Assembly (NCBI GenBank): GCA_032251335.1
Contig: JAVVDW010000001.1
Coordinates: forward strand, 1 to 64,000
Direction of reading: 5' to 3'
DNA from: UM-FILTER-40-17 sp032251335
Lineage (GTDB): Bacteria; Bacteroidota; Bacteroidia; Flavobacteriales; Flavobacteriaceae
Length of the DNA stretch: 64,000 nucleotides
In this document: positions 1 through 9,279 of the stretch, one piece after another
Position numbering within the stretch: the first letter of the stretch is position 1
Layout of the letters: each line of letters starts with the position of its first letter
The notes under the pieces: generated by a model
Databases searched by the model: none
The model's input: only the letters and a program-made list of their open reading frames with translations
Told to the model about the DNA's origin: nothing
Program-made: the position numbers and the translations under genes

Positions 1-1937
1 TGGTAGGCACGGCTTGTCTTGTCTGAAAACAAACTCAGTTGGTCTTTAAACATTTTTTGCTGCACCTTTAAAAACTGCTCCTTAATGCGTTGCTTTTGCT
101 TGCCGTAGCTTTGGATGTAGTCGTTTCTAAGTTCCTCCAATTCCTGCATTTCATCCCAATTGTCAAATAAACCACGTTGTCCGTTTTCTTCGGGGAGTTT
201 TATTAACGTATCTGCTGTAACAAATTTGAATTCCAAGTTTGGTAAAGGTTCAATACCTCGGTTGGGTTTGTTTTCGTCAATGTTTTCATCTACCACCAAA
301 GAAAGGAAACAACGCAATTTTGATATTTCAGCCGCAACGGGTTGGATGTCTACTCCATACAATGAGTTTTGTATCACCCCAATTTTTCGAGCGTATTCTA
401 CTCCTGAGGATTCCAGCTTTTCTTTAAGTTGTTTACGTACTATGGCATTGGAAACACGAGCCACTTGTCTTTTTTTCCACCACGCTGCATCAGGATCAAG
501 CTTTTGAAGAGCTTGCACAATCTTTTGCAACACACCCATAGGGAAAGCACCCGAACCACAGGCAGGATCCAAAATTTTTACTTTATCAAGTGCATCTAAT
601 ATGCTTTCTTTTTGAGAAGCAGAAAATTCAGGGTCTTTTTTCTCCATCATTTTAAAGATGGGGCGGAGTTGGTCTTGCGGAAGATTGGTTTTATTGTGAA
701 TATATTGCACCAAACTTTCGGTTGCCATATAGTCCACAATTTCTCTTGGCGTATAAAAGCTACCTGTTGCTTTTCGGGCGGTTTCTCCACTGTCAGGGTC
801 AATTTCAGCTAAGAGGTTTTCAAAAATCCGTCCCAGCATCTCAGGGTCAACGCTTACTTCTACGTCAGTAACCGAGTTTTCATCTATGGTAAAGTTGTAT
901 TTCTCCAACTCTTCAAAGAACTTCACAAACCATTGGTCATCAATGTTGAGCGTGTTCAGGTTTTGGCTTAAGCCTGTGACGTTGCTCGGCTTGTAATAAT
1001 CTTGGTTGCCAGGTTCAAACAAACCACCGTTTAAGAATGGAATTTGGTCTGCACCTTCGGGCAAGTTTTCTACCCGCTGTTCAACAGGCGTGTTTAAGGT
1101 TTGGAAAAATAGGCGTTCTAAAATAGTGTGGTAGTAGCCAGCGTATTGTTTAACCGCTTTTGAAGAGAGTAAACTTTCAGGAAGCAGTGGAGCTTCGGCA
1201 TCTGATTTTTTCATTTTCAGAAACCAGCAGAACACTGTTCTACCAATTAATCGCACCGCAAATTCTTGGTAAATCTGTCGGTTTTCTTTGGGAACAGAAG
1301 GAAGTTGAAGTATCCCTTTACCGTAATCTGTTACTTTTTGGCCTTTACCAATTTTACCGCCAACTAATTCGTAGAAGTAGGCTTGAATGATTTTGTAAAA
1401 CTCTTCATTCAGAGCTTCTACACTAAAGGCATTGAGAATATCTTGAAGGGCAAGCGATTTGCCTGAGAGTTTACTTAGTCGGTCTGATGGCGTTCTTACC
1501 TTTTCATCCTCTCCCAATAAGTAGGTATAGCGTTTGGGTTCTGTAGCTTGCTCTACGATTTCCCCTTCGTCATTCAGAACCTTAATTTCTGACACAAAAG
1601 ACAATCGCCATTTTTCCTGTTGTACGAATACGATAATTGCACCATCCACATCATATTGATAGACATTTCTGAGCAGTTTGCGCAAACCCACTTTGTTGCG
1701 TTCCAGCCATACTTCGGGCTTTACTTCAATTTTGTATAAACCAATAATACGGTCGTCAGTGGTGGTAAAGCTTCCCAATTCATAAGCGGCATTGGCTTTG
1801 TCATTGCTTTTCAGAAGAATAGGCTTTGGTTGAGCTAAAAGACCCAACTTAGCTCCAAAGACAGTTTTTAGTACTTCAAGCCATGAAGCATCATCAAATG
1901 CTTTGCTGAATATTTTATATAATGTTGTCTTATCCAT
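1..1937 (-). CDS. Eco57I-like adenine DNA methylase, C-terminus cut by window edge
   Basis: Reading leftward from an ATG at 1937, the frame stays open for 645 codons to the window edge, so the C-terminal part is missing. A long N-terminal region (about 1-385) is followed by TGSFYTPREIV (about 390-402), typical of N6-adenine methylases that precede the SAM site, and by motif I, DPACGSGAF, at about 457-465. The catalytic NPPY-type motif must lie beyond the edge. The family (Eco57I/PglX-like) usually runs to well over 1000 residues. The start overlaps the stop of the helicase gene by one base (TAATG), so the two are translationally coupled. Inferred role: the modification, and possibly restriction, part of a DNA-targeting defence system. 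Whether the missing end has a target-recognition or nuclease domain cannot be seen. Confidence 0.85.
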   Translation of the reverse strand, partial: MDKTTLYKIFSKAFDDASWLEVLKTVFGAKLGLLAQPKPILLKSNDKANAAYELGSFTTTDDRIIGLYKIEVKPEVWLERNKVGLRKLLRNVYQYDVDGAIIVFVQQEKWRLSFVSEIKVLNDEGEIVEQATEPKRYTYLLGEDEKVRTPSDRLSKLSGKSLALQDILNAFSVEALNEEFYKIIQAYFYELVGGKIGKGQKVTDYGKGILQLPSVPKENRQIYQEFAVRLIGRTVFCWFLKMKKSDAEAPLLPESLLSSKAVKQYAGYYHTILERLFFQTLNTPVEQRVENLPEGADQIPFLNGGLFEPGNQDYYKPSNVTGLSQNLNTLNIDDQWFVKFFEELEKYNFTIDENSVTDVEVSVDPEMLGRIFENLLAEIDPDSGETARKATGSFYTPREIVDYMATESLVQYIHNKTNLPQDQLRPIFKMMEKKDPEFSASQKESILDALDKVKILDPACGSGAFPMGVLQKIVQALQKLDPDAAWWKKRQVARVSNAIVRKQLKEKLESSGVEYARKIGVIQNSLYGVDIQPVAAEISKLRCFLSLVVDENIDENKPNRGIEPLPNLEFKFVTADTLIKLPEENGQRGLFDNWDEMQELEELRNDYIQSYGKQKQRIKEQFLKVQQKMFKDQLSLFSDKTSRAY

Positions 1938-4900
1938 TAGTCTATAAATGTTTCAGTGATGACAATTTCGGGTGTTACATTTAAATCAATCTCAATCTTT
2001 AATGAATCTTCATCTTCACCAATATCAAAGGCATCATACTTTTGGGCAATGGCTACAATCAAGTTATCTGCCTGACCATAAGAAGTTGTCTTTTTATCCA
2101 ATTGCCTTTTTAGCTTTCTGATTTCGTTTGGTAAAGGAGTATAGGTTCCTTTGTCAATTAAATTAAGTAGTGCCTCACATGCTTTTTTAGTGTCATCTTT
2201 TCGAGTGATGGATTTAAAATCGCGCATAAACTTTTTGGCTTGAGCAGAAATAGCATCTGCCTTATCGGTGGTAGTTACTGTTTCTGTTGTTGAACCCAAG
2301 AAGTCTTTATCAAATTCAGTTAAAGCCGCTTGCACATTTTCAAAGTGGATAGGCGGAATGTCATATCCTTGCTCAGCTGCTTTGGCTTCAAATTGTTCTA
2401 CGGCTTCTAAAAAAGACAGGGCTTTTACCTCATTGTCTTTATTCACGCTATAAAACTCCATTTTGTATGGAGATTTAAGGAATATCAGGGTGGAGTCTTT
2501 CGAGTCTTCGGTATTTACATTGTTGTTCTTTCGTGCAGTTCTCGCTTTTAGTGGGAAGTTTTTAATTCTCTTAAACTCCTTTGGATTGGCATCCTTGAAC
2601 TCTCGAATAAAACGGAGGTACAAAAGTCTTTTATCTTCTTCATCAGGCATTCCTTCTTTGAAGAGTTCAAATTGTTCTACCAACTCTTCGTGGGTAAAAA
2701 CTTGCGTGTCTTCACCATAAGCGGAGTGAAAGCCTTGTAATTTGATTAAGGCATTTTTGTATAGTTTAATTTCTTCATCACCGTGTTGTGATGGATAAAA
2801 AATATAATTATACACTACACCTGCAACGCTTCCAATTCGGTTGATTCTGCCGATACGCTGCATCAATCTTGTGGCATTCCAAGGCGTGTCGTAATTTACC
2901 AAAACGTTGGCTCTGTGCAGGTTTACACCCTCTGCCAATACATCTGTAGTAATTAGAATTTGATAGTCGTCTTTTCGTTTCCCCGTGTAGTTGGCATCAA
3001 AGTTTGCCTGAATAGTTTCAAAAATCTTATTTCTATTAGCAGATGATATTTTCAATACACCATTGCCTTTATAGGCTTCCAGTTTTTCAGCCAAGTAATC
3101 AGCCGTATCATTGCTTTCCGTGAAAATTATAAGCTGCCCAGTTGGGTTTTTATCCTTGTTCAACAAATCGTTTTCAAGTGCCTGAAACAACTTTTCAATT
3201 TTTGGGTCTTCTTTTACCAATTTCCATTCATCATGCAATTCTCTAAGTAGCATCTCATCTTTTTTTAAACCCAGCAAGAATTCAGGTTCAAAATCCTCGG
3301 CTTTGAAAATGTTATTTTTAGGGTTTTCTGAACTCAACTGAATGATGAGTTCCTCTATTTCTTCCATAGAAAAACCTTTTTCAACCAATTCATTGATATT
3401 TAAATCAGGCGCAATAAGTACTTTGTCGTTTTCGAACATCTTTATCATTCGCTGTGTGGAAACCAAAAGATTGTTCAAAGTGATTTTAAAGGCGTGGAAA
3501 CTGCTTTCAAGTCGCTTAATCATAAGCGTTTTCATGATACCTGCAAGCGATTTAGAAATCAAAACTGCTTGGTCGTAATAAGCATCCTGAAGCTCTTCAT
3601 TCAAAAATCGAATAGCTTGATAGCGGAAATAGCTGATTTTATCTTCATCAGTCAAATAAAAAACGGTGTGATAAAATAGTTTGCTGAGTTTTGTGTCTAG
3701 ATTATATTCGACCGTTTTTAATGGGGCTATTTCAGGGAAGATGATTCCTTGTTCTTTTAAATCGTCTATGTATTTCGGGTAATTGGTTAAATCCCTTCGG
3801 GTTCTGCGCACTGTAATTTGTGAAATTACCTTTTCCCTTATCGTGTTGTATATCTCCCTAATCTGATTAATGTTTGGTTCATCATCCCGCATTAATTCTC
3901 GATATTCTCGAATAATGGGGCCAAAGAATGATTGAAGATTAGTAACAGGAAGTGTACTTTTACGAGCATCCTGAAAAAGTAAAAGCTGATAATACAAGTC
4001 TTGTGGACGGTTATTCAAAGGCGTGGCAGAAATCAGAATGATTTTTTTGTTTTTGCCTTTTACCAAACCTTCCCCGTTACGTGGAGCTTTGCAGATTCTT
4101 TGAAGAAGTCCGAAGCTTTGTGAGGTGTGATTTCTGTATTTATGAGCTTCATCAACCAAGACTAAATCGTAATCTTCCTTAGCCCAGAAATTCAAATCAT
4201 CACCATTAACTATTTTTTCAAGTCGACCATTTGTGATGAACTTTGTGTGTCGATCAATACCAAACATTCTGAAAGTGCTTTTCCAGTTCTTTTCAAGTGC
4301 AGGCGGATAGACAACAAGTATTTTAGTGCTTAAAGAACCATTGGCAATCAAAAACCGCTTGGCAATCATTGAAGCAACAATTGTTTTTCCTAATCCAACT
4401 ACATCAGCCAAAAAGAATCCGTTATGCTCCATGAGCATTTGAAAACCTTGATTTACTGCATCTATTTGATAGCTTAACTTTTTGTAGGTTTTGGGTAAAT
4501 CCCCAACCGTGTCAGGGTCGTAATCAATGTTATTCCCAAAGTATTCAATAAGCAGTTTAAGATAAATTTCAAATGGAGTGAACGACTGTCCAATATGAGT
4601 TTTCTTTTTAAAGTCTTGAATGTCGGCAGGCAAAATGGTAGTTGATTGTTCCCACAACTTTTGAAATTCAGTTTTGGTGAATTCAACATCATCATAATCC
4701 TTTAAGGCAATATTCAACTCATAGTTTGGTGATTTCTTAATACCCAAACCAGCTTCTGTAAGGTTTGAAGAACCCATAATTACCCAGCCATCCGTATGTT
4801 CTGAATGATTTTGAGGTAGGAATAAATAAAACTTGGCATGAATAGCTTTGGAATTGTGCGCTCGGACTTGAATTCTTCCATCAATGACATCTTGAATAAA

Positions 4901-5236
4901 ATCTAAAATGCCTTCTTCAACTTCCTGTGAATACTTGGCTTCCTTTAAGTCTTGAATGAACCAGTTGAGAAACTCTTCCTTAGTCTTTTGTTCGTCCCCA
5001 AAATATAACAGCCCTTTTTTTTGGGCATCTGCAAACATTTGGTCAACATTAATACCAACCAATATTTTAATGTCTTTTATTTCCTTGAGATAGGGTTGCA
5101 AAGCAAAATACCCTGATGAACGGAAATAGCCTACAACAGCATGAAAGGCATAAACATCTTTCATGTTCTCCAAAATTCCTTTGAACTTTTGAAAGATTGT
5201 TTTCTCTTCAGTATTTGTAAAAAACTTAGTGCTCAT
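1937..5236 (-). CDS. PLD-domain SF2 (SNF2-like) helicase
   Basis: A 1099-residue protein. The N-terminal third is a phospholipase D-like domain: HAK at 133-135 and GSSN at 155-158 form a partial HKD motif, but the aspartate expected a few residues after the lysine is a leucine. A superfamily-2 ATPase follows, with Walker A ADVVGLGKT (277-285), DEAH box (362-365), a SATPLNNRP motif III and a QRIGRINRIG motif VI in the second lobe. About 250 residues of uncertain fold follow. It is coupled to the XRE gene upstream (ATGA overlap) and the methylase downstream (TAATG). The architecture fits helicase-nuclease subunits of methylase-linked defence systems. Which DNA it acts on is inference. Confidence 0.85.
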   Translation of the reverse strand: MSTKFFTNTEEKTIFQKFKGILENMKDVYAFHAVVGYFRSSGYFALQPYLKEIKDIKILVGINVDQMFADAQKKGLLYFGDEQKTKEEFLNWFIQDLKEAKYSQEVEEGILDFIQDVIDGRIQVRAHNSKAIHAKFYLFLPQNHSEHTDGWVIMGSSNLTEAGLGIKKSPNYELNIALKDYDDVEFTKTEFQKLWEQSTTILPADIQDFKKKTHIGQSFTPFEIYLKLLIEYFGNNIDYDPDTVGDLPKTYKKLSYQIDAVNQGFQMLMEHNGFFLADVVGLGKTIVASMIAKRFLIANGSLSTKILVVYPPALEKNWKSTFRMFGIDRHTKFITNGRLEKIVNGDDLNFWAKEDYDLVLVDEAHKYRNHTSQSFGLLQRICKAPRNGEGLVKGKNKKIILISATPLNNRPQDLYYQLLLFQDARKSTLPVTNLQSFFGPIIREYRELMRDDEPNINQIREIYNTIREKVISQITVRRTRRDLTNYPKYIDDLKEQGIIFPEIAPLKTVEYNLDTKLSKLFYHTVFYLTDEDKISYFRYQAIRFLNEELQDAYYDQAVLISKSLAGIMKTLMIKRLESSFHAFKITLNNLLVSTQRMIKMFENDKVLIAPDLNINELVEKGFSMEEIEELIIQLSSENPKNNIFKAEDFEPEFLLGLKKDEMLLRELHDEWKLVKEDPKIEKLFQALENDLLNKDKNPTGQLIIFTESNDTADYLAEKLEAYKGNGVLKISSANRNKIFETIQANFDANYTGKRKDDYQILITTDVLAEGVNLHRANVLVNYDTPWNATRLMQRIGRINRIGSVAGVVYNYIFYPSQHGDEEIKLYKNALIKLQGFHSAYGEDTQVFTHEELVEQFELFKEGMPDEEDKRLLYLRFIREFKDANPKEFKRIKNFPLKARTARKNNNVNTEDSKDSTLIFLKSPYKMEFYSVNKDNEVKALSFLEAVEQFEAKAAEQGYDIPPIHFENVQAALTEFDKDFLGSTTETVTTTDKADAISAQAKKFMRDFKSITRKDDTKKACEALLNLIDKGTYTPLPNEIRKLKRQLDKKTTSYGQADNLIVAIAQKYDAFDIGEDEDSLKIEIDLNVTPEIVITETFID

Positions 5237-5511
5237 AATTTCTTCAATACGTTTTTAAGTCCATCAGCCAAAAATTCCAAGTCACCGAGTTCACTTAAAA
5301 CTGTCGATTGAATAAATTCTATCTGTACTTCTTTATCTTGAATTTCTAGAGTCTTAGCCAGTATCGGGAGCATTTCTTTTGTCGCCACTCGTTCACTTCT
5401 CTCAATTTTACTCAAAATAGAAGTGTCAATGTCGAGTTCGGCTGCAACCTTTCTAAGAGGAAGTCCCAGTTGTTCTCGTCTGTTTCGTAAATATTCTCCA
5501 AAAGAATTCAT
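5233..5511 (-). CDS. XRE-family HTH regulator
   Basis: A 92-residue protein with a classic Cro/C1-type helix-turn-helix at about 7-58 (LRNRREQLGLPLRKVAAEL, then SILSKIERSE). The last 30 residues are a short helical tail without an effector domain. It is the first gene of the three-gene defence operon, and its stop overlaps the helicase start (ATGA). Regulators of this type commonly control the timing of restriction-modification operons, and autorepression from the short upstream region is likely. The start ATG at 5511 follows a good -7 element at 5540-5547. Confidence 0.85.
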   Translation of the reverse strand: MNSFGEYLRNRREQLGLPLRKVAAELDIDTSILSKIERSERVATKEMLPILAKTLEIQDKEVQIEFIQSTVLSELGDLEFLADGLKNVLKKL

Positions 5512-5539
5512 CTTGTCGTATTTGTTTGGACTAATTTGT

Positions 5540-5547
5540 CAAATCTA
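5540..5547 (-). promoter_or_regulatory. Putative -7 promoter element for the defence operon
   Basis: On the minus strand this reads TAGATTTG, an exact match to the Bacteroidota -7 consensus TAnnTTTG. It lies 28 bases before the XRE start codon. No good TTTG was found at the normal upstream distance; the nearest TTTG (5559-5562) is only 11 bases away. The call rests on the -7 box alone. Confidence 0.35.
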
Positions 5548-5676
5548 CAATATATTTTCAAATTTCTCCGTCCGAGCGAGGGCAAAAAAATAGGCTCTTT
5601 TGGTTTTTTGTATTTGGGTTGTGGGTCGGCAAAAAACAAATGTGCTGTTTGTGTGGCTGGCTTGTTACACTGAGCG

Positions 5677-5703
5677 ATAACCAATAACCTAATAACCAAC
5701 AAC
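5677..5703. repeat. Degenerate AATAACC micro-repeat at island edge
   Basis: Three imperfect copies of an ATAACC(A/T)A unit just after the S9 peptidase stop. Similar units occur at 32176-32341 and, inverted, at 54652-54750. The rest of the 194-base spacer (5512-5705) is GT-rich and holds no convincing gene. Confidence 0.5.
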
Positions 5704-5705
5704 AC

Positions 5706-7736
5706 CTACTGCCTATTTTTATAGTAATTGAACCAACTCAAAATAGAAGCCGTTTTGCTCATCAACATGCTCGGGCGATTGTTTAACCCATGTGAAGCAT
5801 TTGGAATTCTGACCATAGCTGTTTCTACGCCCAGTAGTTTAAGAGCTGCATAATACTGTTCCGATTCACTGATAGGTGTTCTAAAATCTTGTTCGCCCGT
5901 GAGTAGCATGGTCGGGGTTTTAACGTTTCCCACCAGGGACAAAGGCGACCGCTTCCAGTAATGTTGGATGTTTTCCCAAGGCATTTCTCCAAACCAATAC
6001 TTGCCGAAGAAAGCCGGTGCATCAGCATGCAACACAAAACTACTCCAATTAATAACGGGCTTTGCAACCACAGCGGCCTTAAACCGGTCAGTTTTGCCAA
6101 CAATCCACGCGGTTAGCACGCCACCGCCACTACCTCCGGTCACAAACAAATGGGCTGTGTCCACAAAGCCTTTGGCAATTACAGCATCAACGCCCGACAT
6201 CAAATCATCGTAATCGTGGTTTGGATAATCATGATGAATCGAATTGCCAAATTCTTGACCGTAACCTGTGCTTCCTCTCGGATTGGCATATAAAACCACA
6301 TATCCTGCAGCCGCAAATTCCTGAATTTCATAAGTAAACGAAGTGCCATACATGGCAAAAGGCCCGCCGTGTATCTCTAAAATAAACGGATATTTTTTGT
6401 TAGGGTCAAAATCGGGCGGTGTCACTATCCACCCTTGTATGTCTTTGCCATCAAACGACGATTTCCACCAAATTTCTTCTACTTTTCCCAGTTTTCTAAA
6501 CGAAAACAGGTCGTCGTTAAGCTTGGTCAGGCGGGAGGCTTTGCCTTCAGTCCACACCCCTAAATCTGCCGGATGTTCAGTTCCTCCCAGGGTATAAGCC
6601 AAGCGGTTGTTGTTCGATACGGTAAAGGTTCCTTGATTGTACGGCCTGCCTAAATCTAAGCCACCCAAGCCTTCGGCAAGGGTTCGGATTTTTCCTGTGC
6701 GTGTCACGTGGCCTATTTTGGTATCTCCCTTTTCGTCGTATTGAAAGTAGATGCCTTTTCCGTTGCTCTCCCATTGCGGATTACTAGCATCCCTATCAAA
6801 GGAAGCGGTTAAGTTTTTTATCCCGCTGCCGTCAGCGTTCATTACGTACAGATTGGTAACTTGATATCCTTGAAAAGTATCGTCAAAACCTGTGAAGGCT
6901 ATCTGTTTACCATCAGGAGAAAGTACCGGGTCTCCATCAGGCCCAAAACGGTTGGTAAGTGCTTTGATACTTCCATCAGACAATCGCAATTGGTATATTT
7001 CAGAATTTCTTGATGCTATTTCATGATTGTCGTGCAAGTTGGCTGAAAAAATAAGGCTGTTGTCATCTTTACTCCAAACAGGACTTCCGTGATTGTGGGC
7101 TGTAAAAGTCCATTGTTTGGCGGTACCACCATCCAAGCCGAGGGTAAAAATTTGCCGGTTTCCGGGTTTGAGATATCCTGCACCGTCACCGCGATAGTTC
7201 ATGTCGTCTATGAAGATGGGAGATGCATTCCATTGAGCACCATCGGGTTTGGAAGGAATGTCTAAAAGCGACTTTTTGGAAGCCGGAACAAACCGGGTAA
7301 AAGCCAATTGCGTATCGTCTGTTGACCAAGCAACTGCTCCCGGCGGATTTGCACTGTGGGTTAAGGCTACGGATGTTTCCGTATCCAAATAGTAAACAAA
7401 CAGCTTCACTTTCTCATCCTGACCATTGGAGAGGAAAGCGATTTTGCTGCCATCGTGCGACCATCGCGGCGCATAATCTCTTTGATTTCCTTGCGTAAGC
7501 GGTCGGTTTTGTGTGCCGTCCAAATTGACAATCCACAGGTTGGAATAATCCCGATCGGTCATGATATCCTTGAAATTTCGGATATAGGCGATTTTACTGC
7601 CATCCGGCGAAATCTGCGGATCGGTGACGTGTTCTAAATCAAATAAATCGGTGAGTTGTAGAGGGGTTTGGACTTGGCTGTAGCTGATAAAAGAAATGAA
7701 CAGCAGTAGCATGAAATAAGTTTTGGCAGTTTTCAT
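5706..7736 (-). CDS. Secreted S9 family prolyl oligopeptidase-type peptidase
   Basis: A 676-residue serine peptidase of the S9 (dipeptidyl/acylaminoacyl peptidase) family. A signal peptide (1-20) predicts export to the periplasm or beyond. Residues about 30-400 form a TolB/DPP-like beta-propeller with repeated LSPDGK-type blades. The C-terminal alpha/beta-hydrolase domain has the nucleophile in GGSGGG (Ser536), Asp617 in TGEQDFRTP and His649 in NASHGLN, a complete triad. The length is normal for the family. Probable role: removal of dipeptides or trimming of oligopeptides during protein use. It appears to be transcribed alone. The exact specificity cannot be read from the sequence. Confidence 0.93.
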   Translation of the reverse strand: MKTAKTYFMLLLFISFISYSQVQTPLQLTDLFDLEHVTDPQISPDGSKIAYIRNFKDIMTDRDYSNLWIVNLDGTQNRPLTQGNQRDYAPRWSHDGSKIAFLSNGQDEKVKLFVYYLDTETSVALTHSANPPGAVAWSTDDTQLAFTRFVPASKKSLLDIPSKPDGAQWNASPIFIDDMNYRGDGAGYLKPGNRQIFTLGLDGGTAKQWTFTAHNHGSPVWSKDDNSLIFSANLHDNHEIASRNSEIYQLRLSDGSIKALTNRFGPDGDPVLSPDGKQIAFTGFDDTFQGYQVTNLYVMNADGSGIKNLTASFDRDASNPQWESNGKGIYFQYDEKGDTKIGHVTRTGKIRTLAEGLGGLDLGRPYNQGTFTVSNNNRLAYTLGGTEHPADLGVWTEGKASRLTKLNDDLFSFRKLGKVEEIWWKSSFDGKDIQGWIVTPPDFDPNKKYPFILEIHGGPFAMYGTSFTYEIQEFAAAGYVVLYANPRGSTGYGQEFGNSIHHDYPNHDYDDLMSGVDAVIAKGFVDTAHLFVTGGSGGGVLTAWIVGKTDRFKAAVVAKPVINWSSFVLHADAPAFFGKYWFGEMPWENIQHYWKRSPLSLVGNVKTPTMLLTGEQDFRTPISESEQYYAALKLLGVETAMVRIPNASHGLNNRPSMLMSKTASILSWFNYYKNRQ

Positions 7737-7773
7737 ATAGATAATGGATTAATTTTGTGCAGATGAAAGCAAG

Positions 7774-7805
7774 TAAATGTATAAAAATTAAAAATGATTT
7801 TCAAC
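7774..7805 (-). promoter_or_regulatory. Putative promoter of the S9 peptidase gene
   Basis: On the minus strand GTTG, 20 bases, then TACATTTA: one mismatch in each Bacteroidota box, with normal spacing. It lies 37 bases before the start codon. Confidence 0.35.
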
Positions 7806-7819
7806 GACGAATTATAATG

Positions 7820-9070
7820 TCAATGTTTCTCAACCTTTCCTTTTTTACAGACAAACGAAGGCTGCATTTGGCCTTGGTGGTACAAGATTTCACGGTAATC
7901 GGAGCAAGGAAATCCGATAAAATCGGCTTGTAAACCCGGCTCAATTTTGCCCCTGTCAGCCAAACCTAAAGCCTTGGCTGCCCTATAGGTAATTCCGGCA
8001 AAAATTTCCGCAGCGTTTAGTTTTTCGTAAGCGCCGAGCAAGCTGGCTTGGGTGAGCAAACAGCCCATAGGCGCAGAGCCCGGATTCCAATCGGAGGCTA
8101 TGGCGAGGCAACAACCCGCATCCAACATCCTACGTGCGGGGGCAAAGTTGATGCCCAGCCCCAAAGAGGCACCGGGCAAGACCGTTGCCACGGTTTGGCT
8201 AGCTGCAAGGCGTTTAATTTCATTGTGATTGGAAGCTTCCAAGTGATCGGCAGACAGGGCACCAAGCGAGACGGCGAGTTTGCTGCCGCCGGTCGAAAAT
8301 TGATCGGCATGCACGGTGAGTTCGAACCCCATCGCTTTTGCTTTTTGCAAGAAATAAGTACTGTCTTTCACATCAAAAGCAGATGTTTCGGTGAAAATAT
8401 CAACCCGGTTTGATAGTTTTTCAGAACGAACCGCCGGCAAAACATTTTCCAGTAAAAAATCTAGGTATTCTCGCGGGTTGCCCTCAAAATCTTTAGGTTT
8501 GATATGTGCAGCCAAACACGTAGCTATTAAATCAGAAGAAGTATTTTGATTTACGTCCTTAATGACGCGGAGCATTTTGAGTTCGTCATTCAGATTCAGT
8601 CCGTAACCACTTTTTACTTCTGTGGAAGTGACACCGCGCTGAAGCATCAATGCAGCACGCTGCATCAGCAAAGAAACGAGGTCTTCTGTGGAAGCATTTC
8701 GAGTGTCCGTTACGGTTTGCCAGATACCGCCGCCGGCTTTGGCAATATCGAGATAGGATTTTCCCGAAATTCGCAAAGCATAGTCGTTTGCCCGACTGCC
8801 GGCAAAGCAAATATGTGTATGTGCATCTATGAAGCCGGGCAAAACAACCATTTCTGATGGGATCACAACCATCTGCGCCCCCAGCTTTTTTGCTTCAACT
8901 TGCAGCGAATCAAAATGTCCTGTTTTTTTAATTCTCCCATCGCAAACCAAAATCCCGGCATTGGTGACAATATCTAAAGATGCTTCTTCAAGCTTACCTT
9001 TAAGCGGTAAGTTTGACAGGCTTATTAATTGTGAAAACGGACCGAAAAAGCGATAAGAGGTTTTTGGCAT
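7820..9070 (-). CDS. hutI: Imidazolonepropionase
   Basis: A 416-residue cyclic amidohydrolase that opens 4-imidazolone-5-propionate to N-formimino-L-glutamate, the third step of histidine degradation. Metal ligands fit the family: His84 and His86 in DAHTH, His254 in TVHADQF and Asp327 in ASDWNPGSAP. EVKSGYGL (151-158) is the substrate-binding signature typical of HutI. The start is the first ATG after the divergent promoter region and the length is typical. No hutH, hutU or hutG is visible nearby, so it stands apart from the rest of its pathway in this window. The neighbour at 5706 has no known link. Confidence 0.93.
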   Translation of the reverse strand: MPKTSYRFFGPFSQLISLSNLPLKGKLEEASLDIVTNAGILVCDGRIKKTGHFDSLQVEAKKLGAQMVVIPSEMVVLPGFIDAHTHICFAGSRANDYALRISGKSYLDIAKAGGGIWQTVTDTRNASTEDLVSLLMQRAALMLQRGVTSTEVKSGYGLNLNDELKMLRVIKDVNQNTSSDLIATCLAAHIKPKDFEGNPREYLDFLLENVLPAVRSEKLSNRVDIFTETSAFDVKDSTYFLQKAKAMGFELTVHADQFSTGGSKLAVSLGALSADHLEASNHNEIKRLAASQTVATVLPGASLGLGINFAPARRMLDAGCCLAIASDWNPGSAPMGCLLTQASLLGAYEKLNAAEIFAGITYRAAKALGLADRGKIEPGLQADFIGFPCSDYREILYHQGQMQPSFVCKKGKVEKH

Positions 9071-9115
9071 GAAAAAATCTGCGTTGAGAATACAATTAGC
9101 CTAAAGGCATTAAGT

Positions 9116-9150
9116 CAAAGATACGTTAATTTCACATAAAATTCAGCAAT
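9116..9150 (-). promoter_or_regulatory. Putative hutI promoter
   Basis: The minus strand has TATCTTTG at 9123-9116, an exact TAnnTTTG match, with ATTG 23 bases upstream (9150-9147). It shares the 209-base divergent region with the Bat operon promoter. Confidence 0.4.
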
Positions 9151-9228
9151 TTCACAAGCCTTTGTCTCCAAAAAAGGATTCAAACTTTTAACCTACCATT
9201 AACATCATAGCTGAGAATAAATTTTCAA

Positions 9229-9258
9229 TTTGCATGCTGAAAATTATTTTTAATTTAG
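9229..9258 (+). promoter_or_regulatory. Putative promoter of the Bat operon
   Basis: TTTG (9229-9232), 18 bases, then TAATTTAG (9251-9258), one mismatch from TAnnTTTG. The inferred transcript start lies about 15 bases before the moxR start codon. Confidence 0.4.
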
Positions 9259-9279
9259 GCGACTTAAAAAAAAGTATTT

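Noticed and set aside
5508..5705. 65-codon frame between the XRE gene and the S9 peptidase
   Set aside because: Low-complexity and spacer-like, overlaps the promoter region and the micro-repeat; residue pattern does not look like a protein.
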